DNA of 64,000 nucleotides from Helicobacter pylori (GTDB lineage Bacteria; Campylobacterota; Campylobacteria; Campylobacterales; Helicobacteraceae): NCBI RefSeq assembly GCF_001653475.1, contig NZ_CP011487.1, positions 558,001 to 622,000 of the forward strand, read 5' to 3'. Shown piece by piece: positions 46,359 to 56,992 of this stretch (position 1 is its first letter; each line of letters starts with the position of its first letter). The notes under the pieces were generated by a model. It saw only the letters and a program-made list of their open reading frames with translations, ran no database searches and was not told where the DNA came from. The position numbers and the translations under genes were made by a program.

Positions 46359-46703
46359 TTAAAACGCAATATCGCCAATATTTTCACTATTCTCTATATA
46401 ATATTTAAAACGCTCTTTTTCTAATTCGTTTTTTAGGATTTGTTGTTCTTCTAAAAGCAAGCGTTTTTGATCTTCTAGGGTGTTGATTTTGCGGCTAATA
46501 TAATAGATATTATTGCTCAAATAGATTTTAGGCACCAACAGAGCTAAAAACGCGCCCCCAAAAACCAATACCCCTATTAAAGCCATTAAAGAAAGGCCGT
46601 GCAAATTTTCATTTGCAGTTCCAGCAAATAATTCTTTCTTTTCGTCCTCTTCTATACGCACAAAGCGTTCTTTTTCATTTGAAGAATTGTTTTTTATACT
46701 CAT
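46359..46703 (-). CDS. FtsL-like small bitopic membrane protein
   Basis: The 114-residue protein has a charged cytosolic N terminus (about 35 residues), one membrane helix (LSLMALIGVLVFGGAFLAL) and then a coiled coil with Leu/Ile heptads (ISRKINTLEDQKRLLLEEQQ). This is the plan of FtsL/DivIC. It lies 20 bases downstream of rsmH (mraW), the place of ftsL in most dcw clusters. FtsL proteins are poorly conserved, so order and topology carry the call; the gene is usually left as hypothetical. Confidence 0.65.
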   Translation of the reverse strand: MSIKNNSSNEKERFVRIEEDEKKELFAGTANENLHGLSLMALIGVLVFGGAFLALLVPKIYLSNNIYYISRKINTLEDQKRLLLEEQQILKNELEKERFKYYIENSENIGDIAF

Positions 46704-46723
46704 GGCTTACTCATAGGACTTGT

Positions 46724-47650
46724 TCATGGTTTGAATTGAAAAACCCTCATTTTAGCGCTCCGTGAACGCCTGTTGTTTTTAATTTCTTCTGGGCTTGGAG
46801 TGATGGGCTTTTTGGTTAAAATTTCGCCTAAAGCGTGATTGTTAGAGCAAGCGCATTTGAAACTTAAAGGATTGCAAATGCAATTTTTAGCGTAATCTTT
46901 AAAAGCGTTTTTCACTAACGCATCTTCTAAAGAATGAAAAGAAATCACGCACAAAATCGCTCCCTTAAGGTTTCTAGCGCATTGTAAAAACTCTTTTAAC
47001 TCTTCTAATTCGCTATTGACTTCTATGCGAACGGCTTGAAACACCAAAGTCGCTGGATGGATTTTTTTATTTTTAGAAAAAGAGCTTAAAAAATCGCTCA
47101 AATCCTTAGCGTCTTTAAAGGGTTTTTTAGCGCGCCTTTCTGCAATTTTATGGGCGATTTTTTTGTATTCTTTGATCTCGCCATAATCTCTAAAGATTTT
47201 TTCTAACGCCACTACAGAATAGGAGTTGATGACTTTTTGAGCGTTTAAACCGCTCTCTAAATCCATGCGCATATCCAGAGTGTGCGAGTGGAAATTAAAC
47301 CCTCTGTTATCATCATCAAGCTGCAAAGAGCTCACCCCTAAATCCACTAAAACCCCCTTGATTCGCTCGCCATGAATCTCTAGGGTTTCTTTAAAGCGTT
47401 TGGCAAAACCTCCACTTAAGAGATGATAACGCCCTTCAAAGGCTTTCAATCGTTCTTTAGCGATTTCTTGAGCGAACTTATCTTTATCAATGCCAATGAG
47501 TTTTAGGTGCGGTTTTTGGGATAGAATCGCTTTAGAATGCCCTCCTAACCCTAAAGTGCAATCTATCAAAACCCCTTCTTCTAAAGGCATGAACGCTTGC
47601 AAAACTTCTTGCAACAAAACGCTTTGGTGCAAACTCTCTATTTCTTGCAA
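46724..47650 (-). CDS. rsmH: 16S rRNA m4C1402 methyltransferase RsmH (MraW)
   Basis: The 308-residue enzyme has [13 protein letters not shown] at the start, the SAM site [28 protein letters not shown], and [17 protein letters not shown], all RsmH hallmarks. Length is normal. It methylates C1402 in the ribosomal decoding centre. It is followed by the FtsL-like gene. Confidence 0.96.
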   Translation of the reverse strand: MQEIESLHQSVLLQEVLQAFMPLEEGVLIDCTLGLGGHSKAILSQKPHLKLIGIDKDKFAQEIAKERLKAFEGRYHLLSGGFAKRFKETLEIHGERIKGVLVDLGVSSLQLDDDNRGFNFHSHTLDMRMDLESGLNAQKVINSYSVVALEKIFRDYGEIKEYKKIAHKIAERRAKKPFKDAKDLSDFLSSFSKNKKIHPATLVFQAVRIEVNSELEELKEFLQCARNLKGAILCVISFHSLEDALVKNAFKDYAKNCICNPLSFKCACSNNHALGEILTKKPITPSPEEIKNNRRSRSAKMRVFQFKP

Positions 47651-47779
47651 ACAATCCCCTTAAAACCTCTAGATGAATTTTCCAAACGCTTGCTCAATGG
47701 TATTGGCTTTGTTGGTTACATTCAAAAGTTTCTTTATAATCAACCTTAGCTTTTTAAGATGCGAAAACCCAAACTAAAA

Positions 47780-47804
47780 TCCTTTTTATAAAGACTAAAA
47801 AGGA
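47780..47804 (-). terminator. Rho-independent terminator of hopE
   Basis: TCCTTTTT (47780-47787), a 9-base loop and AAAAAGGA (47797-47804) form an 8-bp stem. On the minus strand it is followed by TTTTAGTTT. It lies 27 bases after the hopE stop. A second smaller hairpin, CCCTTT/AAAGGG, is at 47815-47829. Confidence 0.6.
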
Positions 47805-47830
47805 CTTAAAGATGCCCTTTTTTAAAGGGT

Positions 47831-48643
47831 TTAAAAAGTGTAGTTATACCCTAAATAAAGCGAATAATCCCGTTTCAAATGGTAATAAAGATTAGTAGCG
47901 TTAGGACCCGCACTCAAAAACTTGTTGATGAGTAGCGGCACTCTCACGCCAAACTCTACGCCATTATGCTTGTAGATATTGGCTCTCACCCCAAAATTCA
48001 ACCATACCTGAAAAGCGACGGTCGAAGTGTTGGTGCTATAAGGAGCGTTAGGGTTACAATAAGTAGGGGTACAAACATCAGGACCTTTAGCTTCAATGAT
48101 TTGCTCTTTCCAATAGTTTGCTGCGGAGCTTTTCCAAGTGTTACCGCCGATAGCGACCCCACCAAAAATACCAAAAGAAGCGTTGTCTTTATCAATAATA
48201 TCAGCTAACAAATCGCTCCCCACACCCCAAGAGACCATATCCAACTGGATTTTATTAGGTGCATAAACTTGCTTACCCAAATCGGCATGCCCATAATCAA
48301 AAAGCCCATACACTCTAAAACCAAACCACTTACTTGTCATATCAAAAGACTTGAACTGGAAGAACTTCTTATAACCCACATTCAACCCAAAACCATTCAA
48401 AGCCCCATTAGCGTATTTGGAGTGCCAATTGATATTGGTGCCTCCTGGATTATGCTTATTAGCGGTAAGACCTGGGGGGCAACCTACAACACTCCCTGTG
48501 CAATCCCCTGTATTATAAATATTACTATTCAAACGGGCTTGTCCAAGCTGATAATTAGTTCCTATATAAACACCATCACCTTCGGCTAACAACGAAGAGC
48601 TTAAAACTGCGGATAGAAGCCCTAAAGCTACAAACTTTTTCAT
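47831..48643 (-). CDS. hopE: Outer-membrane porin HopE
   Basis: The 270-residue protein has a signal peptide (ALGLLSAVLSSSLLAEG), then GVYIGTNYQLGQARL, two Cys pairs and the barrel end YLGYNYTF with terminal Phe. It is one of the smallest Hop proteins and a nonspecific porin. The ATG at 48643 is preferred because AAAGGA lies 9-10 bases before it, too near for the in-frame ATG at 48652. Confidence 0.9.
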   Translation of the reverse strand: MKKFVALGLLSAVLSSSLLAEGDGVYIGTNYQLGQARLNSNIYNTGDCTGSVVGCPPGLTANKHNPGGTNINWHSKYANGALNGFGLNVGYKKFFQFKSFDMTSKWFGFRVYGLFDYGHADLGKQVYAPNKIQLDMVSWGVGSDLLADIIDKDNASFGIFGGVAIGGNTWKSSAANYWKEQIIEAKGPDVCTPTYCNPNAPYSTNTSTVAFQVWLNFGVRANIYKHNGVEFGVRVPLLINKFLSAGPNATNLYYHLKRDYSLYLGYNYTF

Positions 48644-48772
48644 AAATTCCATTCCTTTACATTCCTATCTTTAAAATTTTCTCACAAAATAATAGCATGT
48701 TTATCCTTAATCAAGCAAATATTTTTAACTCTTATGAATAAGAAATGATAATAAAACCATTCTTTTTTGAAG

Positions 48773-48778
48773 TATAAT
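48773..48778 (+). promoter_or_regulatory. -10 box of uvrA
   Basis: TATAAT at 48773-48778, about 40-60 bases before uvrA, in the AT-rich gap divergent to hopE. Confidence 0.55.
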
Positions 48779-48834
48779 AGCTCCTTTTAATCCACTTTCT
48801 TATTTTAAGGAAACTCTTGCAACATAAAACCATT

Positions 48835-51642
48835 ATGGATAAGATCATTATTCAAGGGGCTAGGGAAAATAATCTCAAAAATATTTTTTTAGAAATCCCT
48901 AAAAACCAATTTGTTGTTTTTACCGGATTAAGCGGTTCGGGTAAATCCACTCTGGCGTTTGACACTTTATACGCTGAAGGTCAAAGGCGCTATTTAGAGA
49001 GTTTGTCCAGCTATGCGAGGCAATTTTTAGACAAAGTGGGTAAGCCTAATGTGGATAAAATTGAAGGCCTAACCCCTGCGATTGCCATTGATCAAAAAAC
49101 CACTTCTAAAAACCCTAGATCCACTGTGGGGACGATCACTGAGATTTATGATTATTTAAGGTTGTTGTTTGCAAGGATTGGGGAGCAATTTTGCCCCACA
49201 TGTTTAGAGTCCATTAGTTCTATGAGCGCGAGCGATATTATTTCTCAAATCTGTCATTTAGAAGAAAATTCTAAAATCATTATTCTAGCCCCCATTATTA
49301 AAGATAAAAAAGGTTCGTTTAACGATAAATTAGAGAGCTTGCGTTTAAAGGGGTATGTGAGAGCTTTTGTTGATGGGGTGATGGTGCGTTTAGATGAAGA
49401 AATCCATTTGCACAAAACCAAAAAACACACCATTGAAGCGGTGGTGGATAGAGTCGTTATCAATAACGAAAATTCTTCACGGATCGCTAGCGCAGTAGAA
49501 AAAGCCCTTAAAGAAAGCTATGGGGAATTAGAAGTGGAAATCTTGCAAGACAACGCGCCAAGCATCAGGAAGCATTACAGCGAGCATAAGGCATGCTTTA
49601 AATGCAAGATGAGTTTTGAAGAATTAGAGCCTTTGAGTTTTTCATTCAACTCGCCTAAAGGGGCGTGCGAGAGCTGTTTGGGTTTGGGGACAAAATTCAG
49701 CTTAGATATTAGTAAGATTTTAGATCCTAACACGCCTTTAAATCAAGGAGCGATTAAAGTGATTTTTGGGTATAACCGCAGTTATTACGCTCAAATGTTT
49801 GAAGGCTTTTGTGAACATAATGGCATTGATACTGCGCTTTGTTTTAACGAATTGGATAAAGAGCAACAGGACGCTCTTTTGTATGGGAACGGCACTGAAA
49901 TCAGCTTTCATTTTAAAAATAACCCTTTAAAACGCCCTTGGAAAGGCATTATTCAAATCGCTTATGACATGTTTAAAGAGCAAAAGGATTTGAGCGATTA
50001 CATGAGCGAAAAAACCTGTTCTTCGTGCGAGGGGCATCGTTTGAAAGCCTCAAGTTTGAGCGTCCAAGTCGCTGGCTTGAAAATGGCGGATTTTTTAACT
50101 AAGCCTATTGAAGAAGTCTATCACTTTTTTAATAATCCCACGCATTTTAGCTATCTTAACGAGCAAGAAAAAAAGATCGCTGAACCCATTTTAAAAGAGA
50201 TTTTAGAAAGGGTGTTTTTTTTATACGATGTGGGGTTAGGGTATTTGACTTTAGGGAGGGATGTGCGAACGATTAGCGGAGGGGAGAGCCAAAGGATACG
50301 AATCGCTAGTCAAATCGGGAGCGGTTTGACAGGGGTTTTGTATGTTTTAGACGAGCCTAGCATTGGCTTGCATGAAAAGGATACGCTCAAACTCATCAAC
50401 ACCCTTAGGAATTTACAAAAAAAGGGGAACACGCTCATTGTTGTAGAGCATGATAAAGAGACGATTAAGCATGCGGATTTTGTTGTGGATATTGGGCCAA
50501 AGGCTGGAAGGCATGGGGGTGAAGTGGTTTTTAGCGGGAGCGTGGAAGAGTTATTGCAAAATAACCATTCTACCGCCTTGTATCTCAACGGCACTAAAAA
50601 GATTGAGCGTCCTAAATTGGAACTCCCTAAAGAAAAGCATTTTTTAGAAATTAAAAATGTCAATATCAATAACATTAAGAATTTGAGCGTTCAAATCCCT
50701 TTAAAACAATTGGTGTGCATTACAGGGGTGAGCGGGAGCGGTAAAAGCTCGCTGATTTTACAAACCCTTTTACCCACCGCTCAAACCCTTTTAAACCATG
50801 CTAAAAAAATTCAAAGCTTGAATGGGGTGGAGATTGTAGGGTTGGAGCATTTGGATAAAGTGATTTATTTAGATCAAGCCCCAATAGGCAAAACCCCACG
50901 AAGCAACCCTGCCACTTACACGGGAGTGATGGATGAAATCAGGATTTTATTTGCCGAGCAAAAAGAAGCTAAAGTTTTAGGCTATAGCGCGAGCCGTTTT
51001 AGCTTTAATGTTAAAGGAGGGCGGTGCGAGAAATGCCAAGGCGATGGGGATATTAAAATAGAAATGCATTTTTTGCCTGATGTGTTAGTCCAATGCGATA
51101 GCTGTAAGGGCACTAAATACAACCCCCAAACTTTAGAAATCAAGGTGAAAGGCAAATCCATTGCCGATGTGTTGAATATGAGCGTAGAAGAAGCTTATGA
51201 ATTTTTTTCTAAATTCCCTAAAATCGCTGTGAAGTTAAAAACGCTCATGGATGTGGGCTTGGGCTATATCACTTTAGGGCAAAACGCTACGACTTTAAGT
51301 GGGGGGGAGGCTCAAAGGATCAAATTAGCTAAAGAATTGAGTAAAAAAGACACAGGCAAAACCCTCTATATTTTAGATGAGCCTACCACCGGTTTGCATT
51401 TTGAAGATGTGAATCACCTTTTACAAGTCTTGCATTCTTTGGTGGCGTTAGGCAATTCCATGCTAGTGATTGAGCATAATTTAGACATTATCAAAAACGC
51501 TGATTACATTATAGACATGGGGCCTGATGGGGGGGATAGGGGCGGAAAAGTCATTGCGAGCGGCACGCCTTTAGAGGTGGCACAAAATTGTGAAAAAACC
51601 CAAAGCTATACAGGAAAATTTTTAGCTTTGGAATTGAAATAG
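48835..51642 (+). CDS. uvrA: Excinuclease ABC subunit A
   Basis: The 935-residue damage sensor has two ABC modules: [22 protein letters not shown] and GVSGSGKSSLILQTLL (Walker A), two LSGGE-type signatures (ISGGESQRIRIAS and LSGGEAQRIKLAK), and zinc Cys pairs (CPTC, CKMSF..CESC, CEKCQGDG..CDSC). The ATG at 48835 gives the MDKIIIQGAREN start seen in the family. A TTG at 48817 has the better ribosome site (AAGGA 7 bases upstream) and could be the true start, adding 6 residues. Confidence 0.95.
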   Translation: MDKIIIQGARENNLKNIFLEIPKNQFVVFTGLSGSGKSTLAFDTLYAEGQRRYLESLSSYARQFLDKVGKPNVDKIEGLTPAIAIDQKTTSKNPRSTVGTITEIYDYLRLLFARIGEQFCPTCLESISSMSASDIISQICHLEENSKIIILAPIIKDKKGSFNDKLESLRLKGYVRAFVDGVMVRLDEEIHLHKTKKHTIEAVVDRVVINNENSSRIASAVEKALKESYGELEVEILQDNAPSIRKHYSEHKACFKCKMSFEELEPLSFSFNSPKGACESCLGLGTKFSLDISKILDPNTPLNQGAIKVIFGYNRSYYAQMFEGFCEHNGIDTALCFNELDKEQQDALLYGNGTEISFHFKNNPLKRPWKGIIQIAYDMFKEQKDLSDYMSEKTCSSCEGHRLKASSLSVQVAGLKMADFLTKPIEEVYHFFNNPTHFSYLNEQEKKIAEPILKEILERVFFLYDVGLGYLTLGRDVRTISGGESQRIRIASQIGSGLTGVLYVLDEPSIGLHEKDTLKLINTLRNLQKKGNTLIVVEHDKETIKHADFVVDIGPKAGRHGGEVVFSGSVEELLQNNHSTALYLNGTKKIERPKLELPKEKHFLEIKNVNINNIKNLSVQIPLKQLVCITGVSGSGKSSLILQTLLPTAQTLLNHAKKIQSLNGVEIVGLEHLDKVIYLDQAPIGKTPRSNPATYTGVMDEIRILFAEQKEAKVLGYSASRFSFNVKGGRCEKCQGDGDIKIEMHFLPDVLVQCDSCKGTKYNPQTLEIKVKGKSIADVLNMSVEEAYEFFSKFPKIAVKLKTLMDVGLGYITLGQNATTLSGGEAQRIKLAKELSKKDTGKTLYILDEPTTGLHFEDVNHLLQVLHSLVALGNSMLVIEHNLDIIKNADYIIDMGPDGGDRGGKVIASGTPLEVAQNCEKTQSYTGKFLALELK

Positions 51643-51982
51643 CTTGCATGGGATTTGTTTGTTAAAACAATGTAGGGTAAAATAACAGATAGCTAAATAT
51701 TAGAGAGCAGAAGACACTATAGTATCATCAAAATTACAAGGCTAGTGGCAATAATAGCCACTTGATCATGCAAGAGTTAGCAAAGAAGCCATGCCTTCTA
51801 TAGCGTCTCAAACCTTTGTAAAATAGTGTTAATCATAAATGATAAAAAATGATAAAAAGCATTTTTATAATCAATATTAAAGAGCTTGATTTTAATTGTG
51901 CAATAATTTTTGCAGTGCGGTCTTAGGGGTTAAAAAATGACTTTTAATTTAAAAAATAAGAAGATTAAGACCCAACAAGATT
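51643..51982. other. Intergenic region without recognised genes
   Basis: In this 340-bp gap there is an AGTGGC/GCCACT hairpin (51744-51762) that may end uvrA transcription although no T-tract follows, and AAAAATG/CATTTTT arms (51845-51866) in a repeat-like ATGATAAAAA stretch. I see no RNA gene or open frame. The remaining bases are AT-rich. Confidence 0.5.
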
Positions 51983-52798
51983 CTATTGATTATTATTTTC
52001 CACCCGCATTAGAATCGCCTGAATGGGATCTTTGCCGATGTGGTTGCCAAACAGAGATCCTCTCGACAACTCGTAAAACACCTTGCTTGTTATTTTAACG
52101 GCTACCCTCTTTGAGTCTTTAAGATATTTGGGGAATTGCCTTTTAACTTCTCTATCAATCATAATCCCCCACTTTTTATAGTGGAATTTGATCGCAAATC
52201 CCGTTCCTCGTATCCGCTCTACCTTGTAACTCCTAAACCCAACCTCCATATACTTCCTTATCAACCACTCAAGGTTGTAAGGCCCTCTATCCAAAAAACG
52301 CTTGATATTTGCAGAATTAACTTCATAATATATTGTAGGCTCGCCATTTTCAAGCAAATCAGCAAGAGTGGTGTTGTTATTATCAATCACATGGGGCACA
52401 AAAACCCTAAACACTCATCAATCCCTAATTCCTTAACGATAAACAATTTACAATTGATAAAATCACCATCCTTATCGTTAAGAACATCAATGATCTTATA
52501 AGAGCTACCATACCCATAATAGATCGAGTTAGGTTTCTGTGGTTCTTTATTAGCCTTTAATTCATTAAATTCATCAAAAATATCCGACATGAAACCATCA
52601 TCATTTGCTAAAGCGGTTTTGCTATTCAATCTGACAATCTTTTCCTCACTCAATTGTAACTTCGTTAGTCTCTTTACCCGCTCCAACACCAATCACTCTA
52701 TAGCCAAATCTATCCGCTCTTTCACTCAATTTGTTACACAACAAACCATGCAACTCCTTGCTTTTTAATTTCTTAACAATAAAATCATTCGCTAACAT
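51983..52798 (-). pseudogene. Unrecognised gene broken in three pieces
   Basis: An ATG at 52798 opens MLANDFIVKKLKSKELHG, which stops at 52646. The sense goes on in another frame (about 52692 to 52390, KIVRLNSKTALANDDGF), and then in a third (52414 to 51983). The second switch lies at an A5 run (52400-52404); one more A gives CLGFFVPHVIDNNNTTL in one frame. The whole would be about 270 residues, soluble, without clear family (tail SLFGNHIGKDPIQAILM). The first piece is too short to be found by length alone. Confidence 0.6.
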
Positions 52799-52871
52799 AA
52801 AAACTTCTCGTTAATTGAATCCTCATCTTTAAATCCCTTTAAGCAAAAATCTCAAATAGAAGTTTTGCAAA

Positions 52872-54017
52872 CTACCTTTCCAAAAACAAATCTTTTTCTT
52901 GGATTTCTGCTCCTTCGCTTAAAATCGCCACTCTTTCCACGACTCCTAAAAGCTCTCGCACATTTCCATGCCAAGAGTATTCTAAAAGGCGTTTCGCGGC
53001 GTTTTTTGAAAAAGATTTTGGCCCCAAATGATACGCATCGCACACTTCTTTAAGCTTGATTTCAGCAATGGGTAAAATCTCTTCTACTCTCTCTCTTAAA
53101 GGCGCAATCGTTATAGGCACAATCTGTAAGCGGAAGAATAAATCCTCTCTGAATTCTTTCGCAGCGATTTTTTCTTTCATGTTAGCGTTGGTAGCGGAAA
53201 TGAAACGAACATCAATTTTAACGCTCTTATTATCCCCAAGGCGCATGATTTCTTTTTCTTGAACCACTCTTAAAAGTTTGCTTTGCAATTGAATAGGCAT
53301 TTCAGCGATTTCATCTAAAAAGATCGTGCCTTTATTAGCACTTTCAAAAAGCCCCATTTTAGGAGCTGTGGCGTCCGTGAACGCCCCTTTTTGATACCCA
53401 AAAAGCTCGCTTTCTAATAAATGATCTGGGATAGCGGACATGTTGATCGCTATAAAAGGGTGTTTGGAGCGTTGCGAATGCTGGTGGATGAAATGAGCAA
53501 AAACCTCCTTACCCACCCCGCTTTCGCCTAACAGCATGACATTAGCGTCCGTGCTTGCGACTTTTAAGGCTTGCCGTTTGGTTTCTTCTAAAGCTTTTGA
53601 AGTGGCTAAAAAGCTGTGTTTGTGTGGTTTCTTTAAAGGTTTTTCTAAAGGGTGTTTTTTTTGGAATTCTAAAACTTTTTTGGTGCGATAGATGGACTCT
53701 AAAAGCAATTCTGGTTTAAAAGGTTTTTGGAAAAAGTCTTTCACGCCTAAACGAATGGAATCAATGGCTTTATTTAAGGTCGCATTACCGGTAATCACAA
53801 TGGATTCATATTTGCCTTCTAAAAGGCGTAAAAATTCCAAGCCGTCCATATGGGGCATGTTAATATCTGTAATGACTAAATCAAAGCTTTCATCAAGTTT
53901 CGCTAAAGCGTCTTTAGGGTTTTTAAAACTCACAATCTCCAAATCGTCTTGAAGCTCAAAAAAAAGCTCCAGGCTTTTACGCATGTTAATATCATCTTCT
54001 ACAATGGCGATTTTCAT
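52872..54017 (-). CDS. flgR: Sigma-54 activator FlgR (NtrC family, no DNA-binding domain)
   Basis: The 381-residue protein has an N-terminal receiver with phospho-Asp in LVITDINMPHMDGLEFL and the AAA+ domain with GESGVGKEVFAHFIH (Walker A), GAFTDA (sigma-54 contact), GTIFLDEIAEMP (Walker B) and YSWHGNVREL (sensor II). It ends at KDLFLER, so the C-terminal HTH of NtrC proteins is missing. H. pylori FlgR is known to lack it. It drives rpoN-dependent flagellar genes with the kinase FlgS. It overlaps the next gene by 4 bases. Confidence 0.94.
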   Translation of the reverse strand: MKIAIVEDDINMRKSLELFFELQDDLEIVSFKNPKDALAKLDESFDLVITDINMPHMDGLEFLRLLEGKYESIVITGNATLNKAIDSIRLGVKDFFQKPFKPELLLESIYRTKKVLEFQKKHPLEKPLKKPHKHSFLATSKALEETKRQALKVASTDANVMLLGESGVGKEVFAHFIHQHSQRSKHPFIAINMSAIPDHLLESELFGYQKGAFTDATAPKMGLFESANKGTIFLDEIAEMPIQLQSKLLRVVQEKEIMRLGDNKSVKIDVRFISATNANMKEKIAAKEFREDLFFRLQIVPITIAPLRERVEEILPIAEIKLKEVCDAYHLGPKSFSKNAAKRLLEYSWHGNVRELLGVVERVAILSEGAEIQEKDLFLER

Positions 54018-54487
54018 TCTTCTTCCTTTCTAAAAATATCTAAAAATAACGCATCTCCCACTAAACTCGCTCTAACGCTTAAGGCTTTGAGGTTAAGAAT
54101 GCTTGTGGTAGTGGTGCCGTTTTTATAGCTATGATCATAATGCGTGATAGCGACTTGGCTTTTTAAAATGCAGTCTATGACTCGCTCTTTTTCTTTTTTT
54201 AACGCTATTTCTAAAAGGAAGCGTTCTAGCTTTATTGGGAGCAAGGAGTCTTTCAAAGTAGGTGAGTTGCGAGTGATGATGGAGCAATGATAGTCTAAAA
54301 CGTAGGGGGCTGTTTTAATGCGGCTAACGATAGGTTTAGAGACAGAATACTCTTCGCCCATCACTCTAGAATCAACGATTTTCAAGCGGTACGAAATTAA
54401 AAATTCTTGATCTTCTAGGGGGCTGAGAGCATGCAAAGAAACCCCTAAAAAATAAAATAAAAAATAAAAGAATGAAAAAAAACGCAT
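54014..54487 (-). CDS. Exported protein of unknown function
   Basis: The 157-residue protein has a signal peptide (FFSFFYFLFYFLGVSLHALS) and no other membrane helix. The start at 54487 shares one base with the gyrA stop (TGATG); a GTG directly before it is the alternative. Two Cys (about residues 68 and 102) could form a disulfide. I recognise no domain. Its position gyrA - this gene - flgR implies cotranscription. Confidence 0.75.
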   Translation of the reverse strand: MRFFSFFYFLFYFLGVSLHALSPLEDQEFLISYRLKIVDSRVMGEEYSVSKPIVSRIKTAPYVLDYHCSIITRNSPTLKDSLLPIKLERFLLEIALKKEKERVIDCILKSQVAITHYDHSYKNGTTTTSILNLKALSVRASLVGDALFLDIFRKEEE

Positions 54488-56973
54488 CACTCAAACAATT
54501 GTGTAGGAGGGTTTTCTGAATTTTCTGGCTCTTCTTCTTTAGGGCAAGAATTGATATACACGACTTTATCAGCGGTATCTATGAGTTTTACCCCACTGGT
54601 TTTTCTTCCGGTGGTTTCTCTAATATCTTTAATAGAAACTCTGATCATTTTCGCGCTTGCAGTAAGAATCATCAAATCCAGGTTTTCATCATCCACGCTG
54701 ATAACATTCACCAGATTGCCGGTTTTTTGAGTGAGCTTCATGCCAATGATCCCCTTACCTCCACGAGATTGCTCTCTATACGCTTCGGCTAAAGTTTGCT
54801 TGCCAAGCCCGTTTTCACTCACGCTCAAAAGCTTGTTGTTATCATCGCTAATAACGACTGCGCCGACAACAAAATCATTTTCATTCAGTCTAATACCCCT
54901 AACCCCACGAGCCGTTCTTCCCATTTCGCGCACATCTTCTAAAGGGAATTTAATGAAAATACCCAAATAAGATGCGATAAGTAAATGCTTGGAGTTTTTA
55001 TCCACAATCTTTGCACTTACTAATTCATCGCCTTCATCTAAAACAATCGCTTTGATACCGCTATAACTCCTATTGCTGCCAAATTCGCTCAAATTAGTGC
55101 GCTTCACCACGCCATTTTTTGTGAAGAAAGCTAAAGAGCGTTCATTACTAAAGTCTTTGGTGCTTAGAGTCGCCATGATCTTTTCATCAGGAGCGAGCGA
55201 GATTAAATTCACAACGGCTTTACCCATAGCAATCCGGCTCGCTTCTGGGATTCTATAGACTTTCAGATGATACAATTGCCCCTTATTGGTGATAAAGAGC
55301 AAAATATCATGCGTGTTAGCCACAAAAAAGTTTTCAATGAAATCGTCTTCATAAGTGCTGCCTGAAAGCTTGCCCTTACCGCCGCGATTTTGCCTTTCAT
55401 AAACTTTTAAATCCACTCTTTTCACATAGCCTTTATAGCTCATGCTCACCACCATAGGCTCATTAGCGATCAAATCTTCTATGTCAATATTTTCATAAGA
55501 TTCTTGAATTTCAGTGCGCCTTTGAGAAGAAAATTGCTCTTTGACTTCTAAAAGCTCTGTTTTGACGACTTCATTCAAGCGATCTTCGCTCTTTAAAATG
55601 CCATTGAGATCATCAATAAGCTCCAGCAAGTTTTGGTATTCTTCTTTGATCTTATCTCTTTCAAGGCCTGTTAAGCGTTGCAAACGCATTTCTAAAATGG
55701 CTTTGCTCTGGATTTCGCTCAAAGTAAAACGCTCCATTAAGGCGTTTTTAGCCGCTTCTGGGCTTTGGCTTGTTTTAATGAGTTGCACGATTTCATCAAT
55801 ATTGTCTAATGCGATCAAATAGCTCTCTAAAATATGCGCTCTAGCCTTAGCTTTTTCTAATTCAAAAATAGTGCGTCTTATAACAATGGTTTTTCTGTGG
55901 TTTAAAAAAAGGCGCAACAACTCTAAAAGCGTGAAAATCTTAGGCTCTTTATTGTAAATGGCGAGTAAAATGATGCTAAAAGTGGTCTCCATGGTGGTGA
56001 GTTTGTAGAGGTGGTTTAAGACAATTTCACTCATCGCGTCTCTTTTTAATTCAACCACCACTCTAATGCCCTCTCTATCGCTCTCATCGCGCACTTCGCT
56101 AATGCCTTCAATTTGTTTTTCTTGCGCTAAATCGCTGATTTGTTCCACTAATTTGGCTTTATTGGTTTGAAAAGGCATTTCATCTAAAACGATGATTTCT
56201 TTATTTTTTGTCTTTTCCACATGCACTTTGGCCCGCACTTTCACGCGCCCTCGCCCCGTTTTATAGGCTTCAATAATACCCGCCTTGCCATAAATGATCC
56301 CGCCAGTGGGAAAATCAGGCCCCTTGACAAATTCTAAAATTTCATTTAAATCAACGTTAGGGTTTTCTAAGACATGCACTAAAGCGTCTATGATTTCATC
56401 AATCCTGTGAGGGGGGATAGAAGTCGCCATCCCTACAGCGATCCCATTAGCCCCATTGACTAAAAGGTTAGGCAGACGGCTTGGTAAAATATCTGGCTCT
56501 TTTAAGGTGTCATCATAATTAGGCACAAAATCAATGGTGTCTTTATCAATATCCCTTAAAATTTCTTCACTCGCCTTGGTCATTCTGGCTTCAGTGTAAC
56601 GCATCGCTGCAGCGTTATCGCCATCAATAGAGCCAAAGTTGCCTTGCCCATCCACTAATCCCAAACGCATAGAAAAATCTTGCGCCATTCTCACTAGTGC
56701 ATCATAAACCGCATTATCGCCATGGGGGTGGTATTTACCAATCACATCACCCACGATCCTAGCGCTTTTTTTATAAGCGACTTTGGAAGTAAGACCTAAT
56801 TCATGCATCGCATACAAAATACGCCTATGCACAGGCTTTAAGCCATCTCTAGCGTCCGGTAAAGCGCGCCCTATGATCACGCTCATTGAATAAGCTAAAT
56901 AGCTCTCTTCAATAGAAGAATCAATCCCCACTTCTACAATATTTTTTGTTTCATTGATTAAATTATCTTGCAT
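54487..56973 (-). CDS. gyrA: DNA gyrase subunit A
   Basis: The 828-residue subunit has the catalytic Tyr126 in MRYTEARM, the QRDR (residues 68-106) and C-terminal beta-pinwheel repeats with the GyrA box QSRGGKGI. Residues linked to fluoroquinolone resistance in H. pylori are Asn87 and Asp91 ([12 protein letters not shown]), both the susceptible type. It overlaps the next gene by one base. Confidence 0.97.
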   Translation of the reverse strand: MQDNLINETKNIVEVGIDSSIEESYLAYSMSVIIGRALPDARDGLKPVHRRILYAMHELGLTSKVAYKKSARIVGDVIGKYHPHGDNAVYDALVRMAQDFSMRLGLVDGQGNFGSIDGDNAAAMRYTEARMTKASEEILRDIDKDTIDFVPNYDDTLKEPDILPSRLPNLLVNGANGIAVGMATSIPPHRIDEIIDALVHVLENPNVDLNEILEFVKGPDFPTGGIIYGKAGIIEAYKTGRGRVKVRAKVHVEKTKNKEIIVLDEMPFQTNKAKLVEQISDLAQEKQIEGISEVRDESDREGIRVVVELKRDAMSEIVLNHLYKLTTMETTFSIILLAIYNKEPKIFTLLELLRLFLNHRKTIVIRRTIFELEKAKARAHILESYLIALDNIDEIVQLIKTSQSPEAAKNALMERFTLSEIQSKAILEMRLQRLTGLERDKIKEEYQNLLELIDDLNGILKSEDRLNEVVKTELLEVKEQFSSQRRTEIQESYENIDIEDLIANEPMVVSMSYKGYVKRVDLKVYERQNRGGKGKLSGSTYEDDFIENFFVANTHDILLFITNKGQLYHLKVYRIPEASRIAMGKAVVNLISLAPDEKIMATLSTKDFSNERSLAFFTKNGVVKRTNLSEFGSNRSYSGIKAIVLDEGDELVSAKIVDKNSKHLLIASYLGIFIKFPLEDVREMGRTARGVRGIRLNENDFVVGAVVISDDNNKLLSVSENGLGKQTLAEAYREQSRGGKGIIGMKLTQKTGNLVNVISVDDENLDLMILTASAKMIRVSIKDIRETTGRKTSGVKLIDTADKVVYINSCPKEEEPENSENPPTQLFE

Positions 56974-56992
56974 GTGTCTCCCTAAAATTTAA

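Noticed and set aside
48269-48589. 106-residue plus-strand frame
   Set aside because: It is antisense to hopE, which has a signal peptide and terminal Phe.
51299-51308. G7 run in uvrA
   Set aside because: It encodes the conserved SGGE signature, so the run is forced by the protein.
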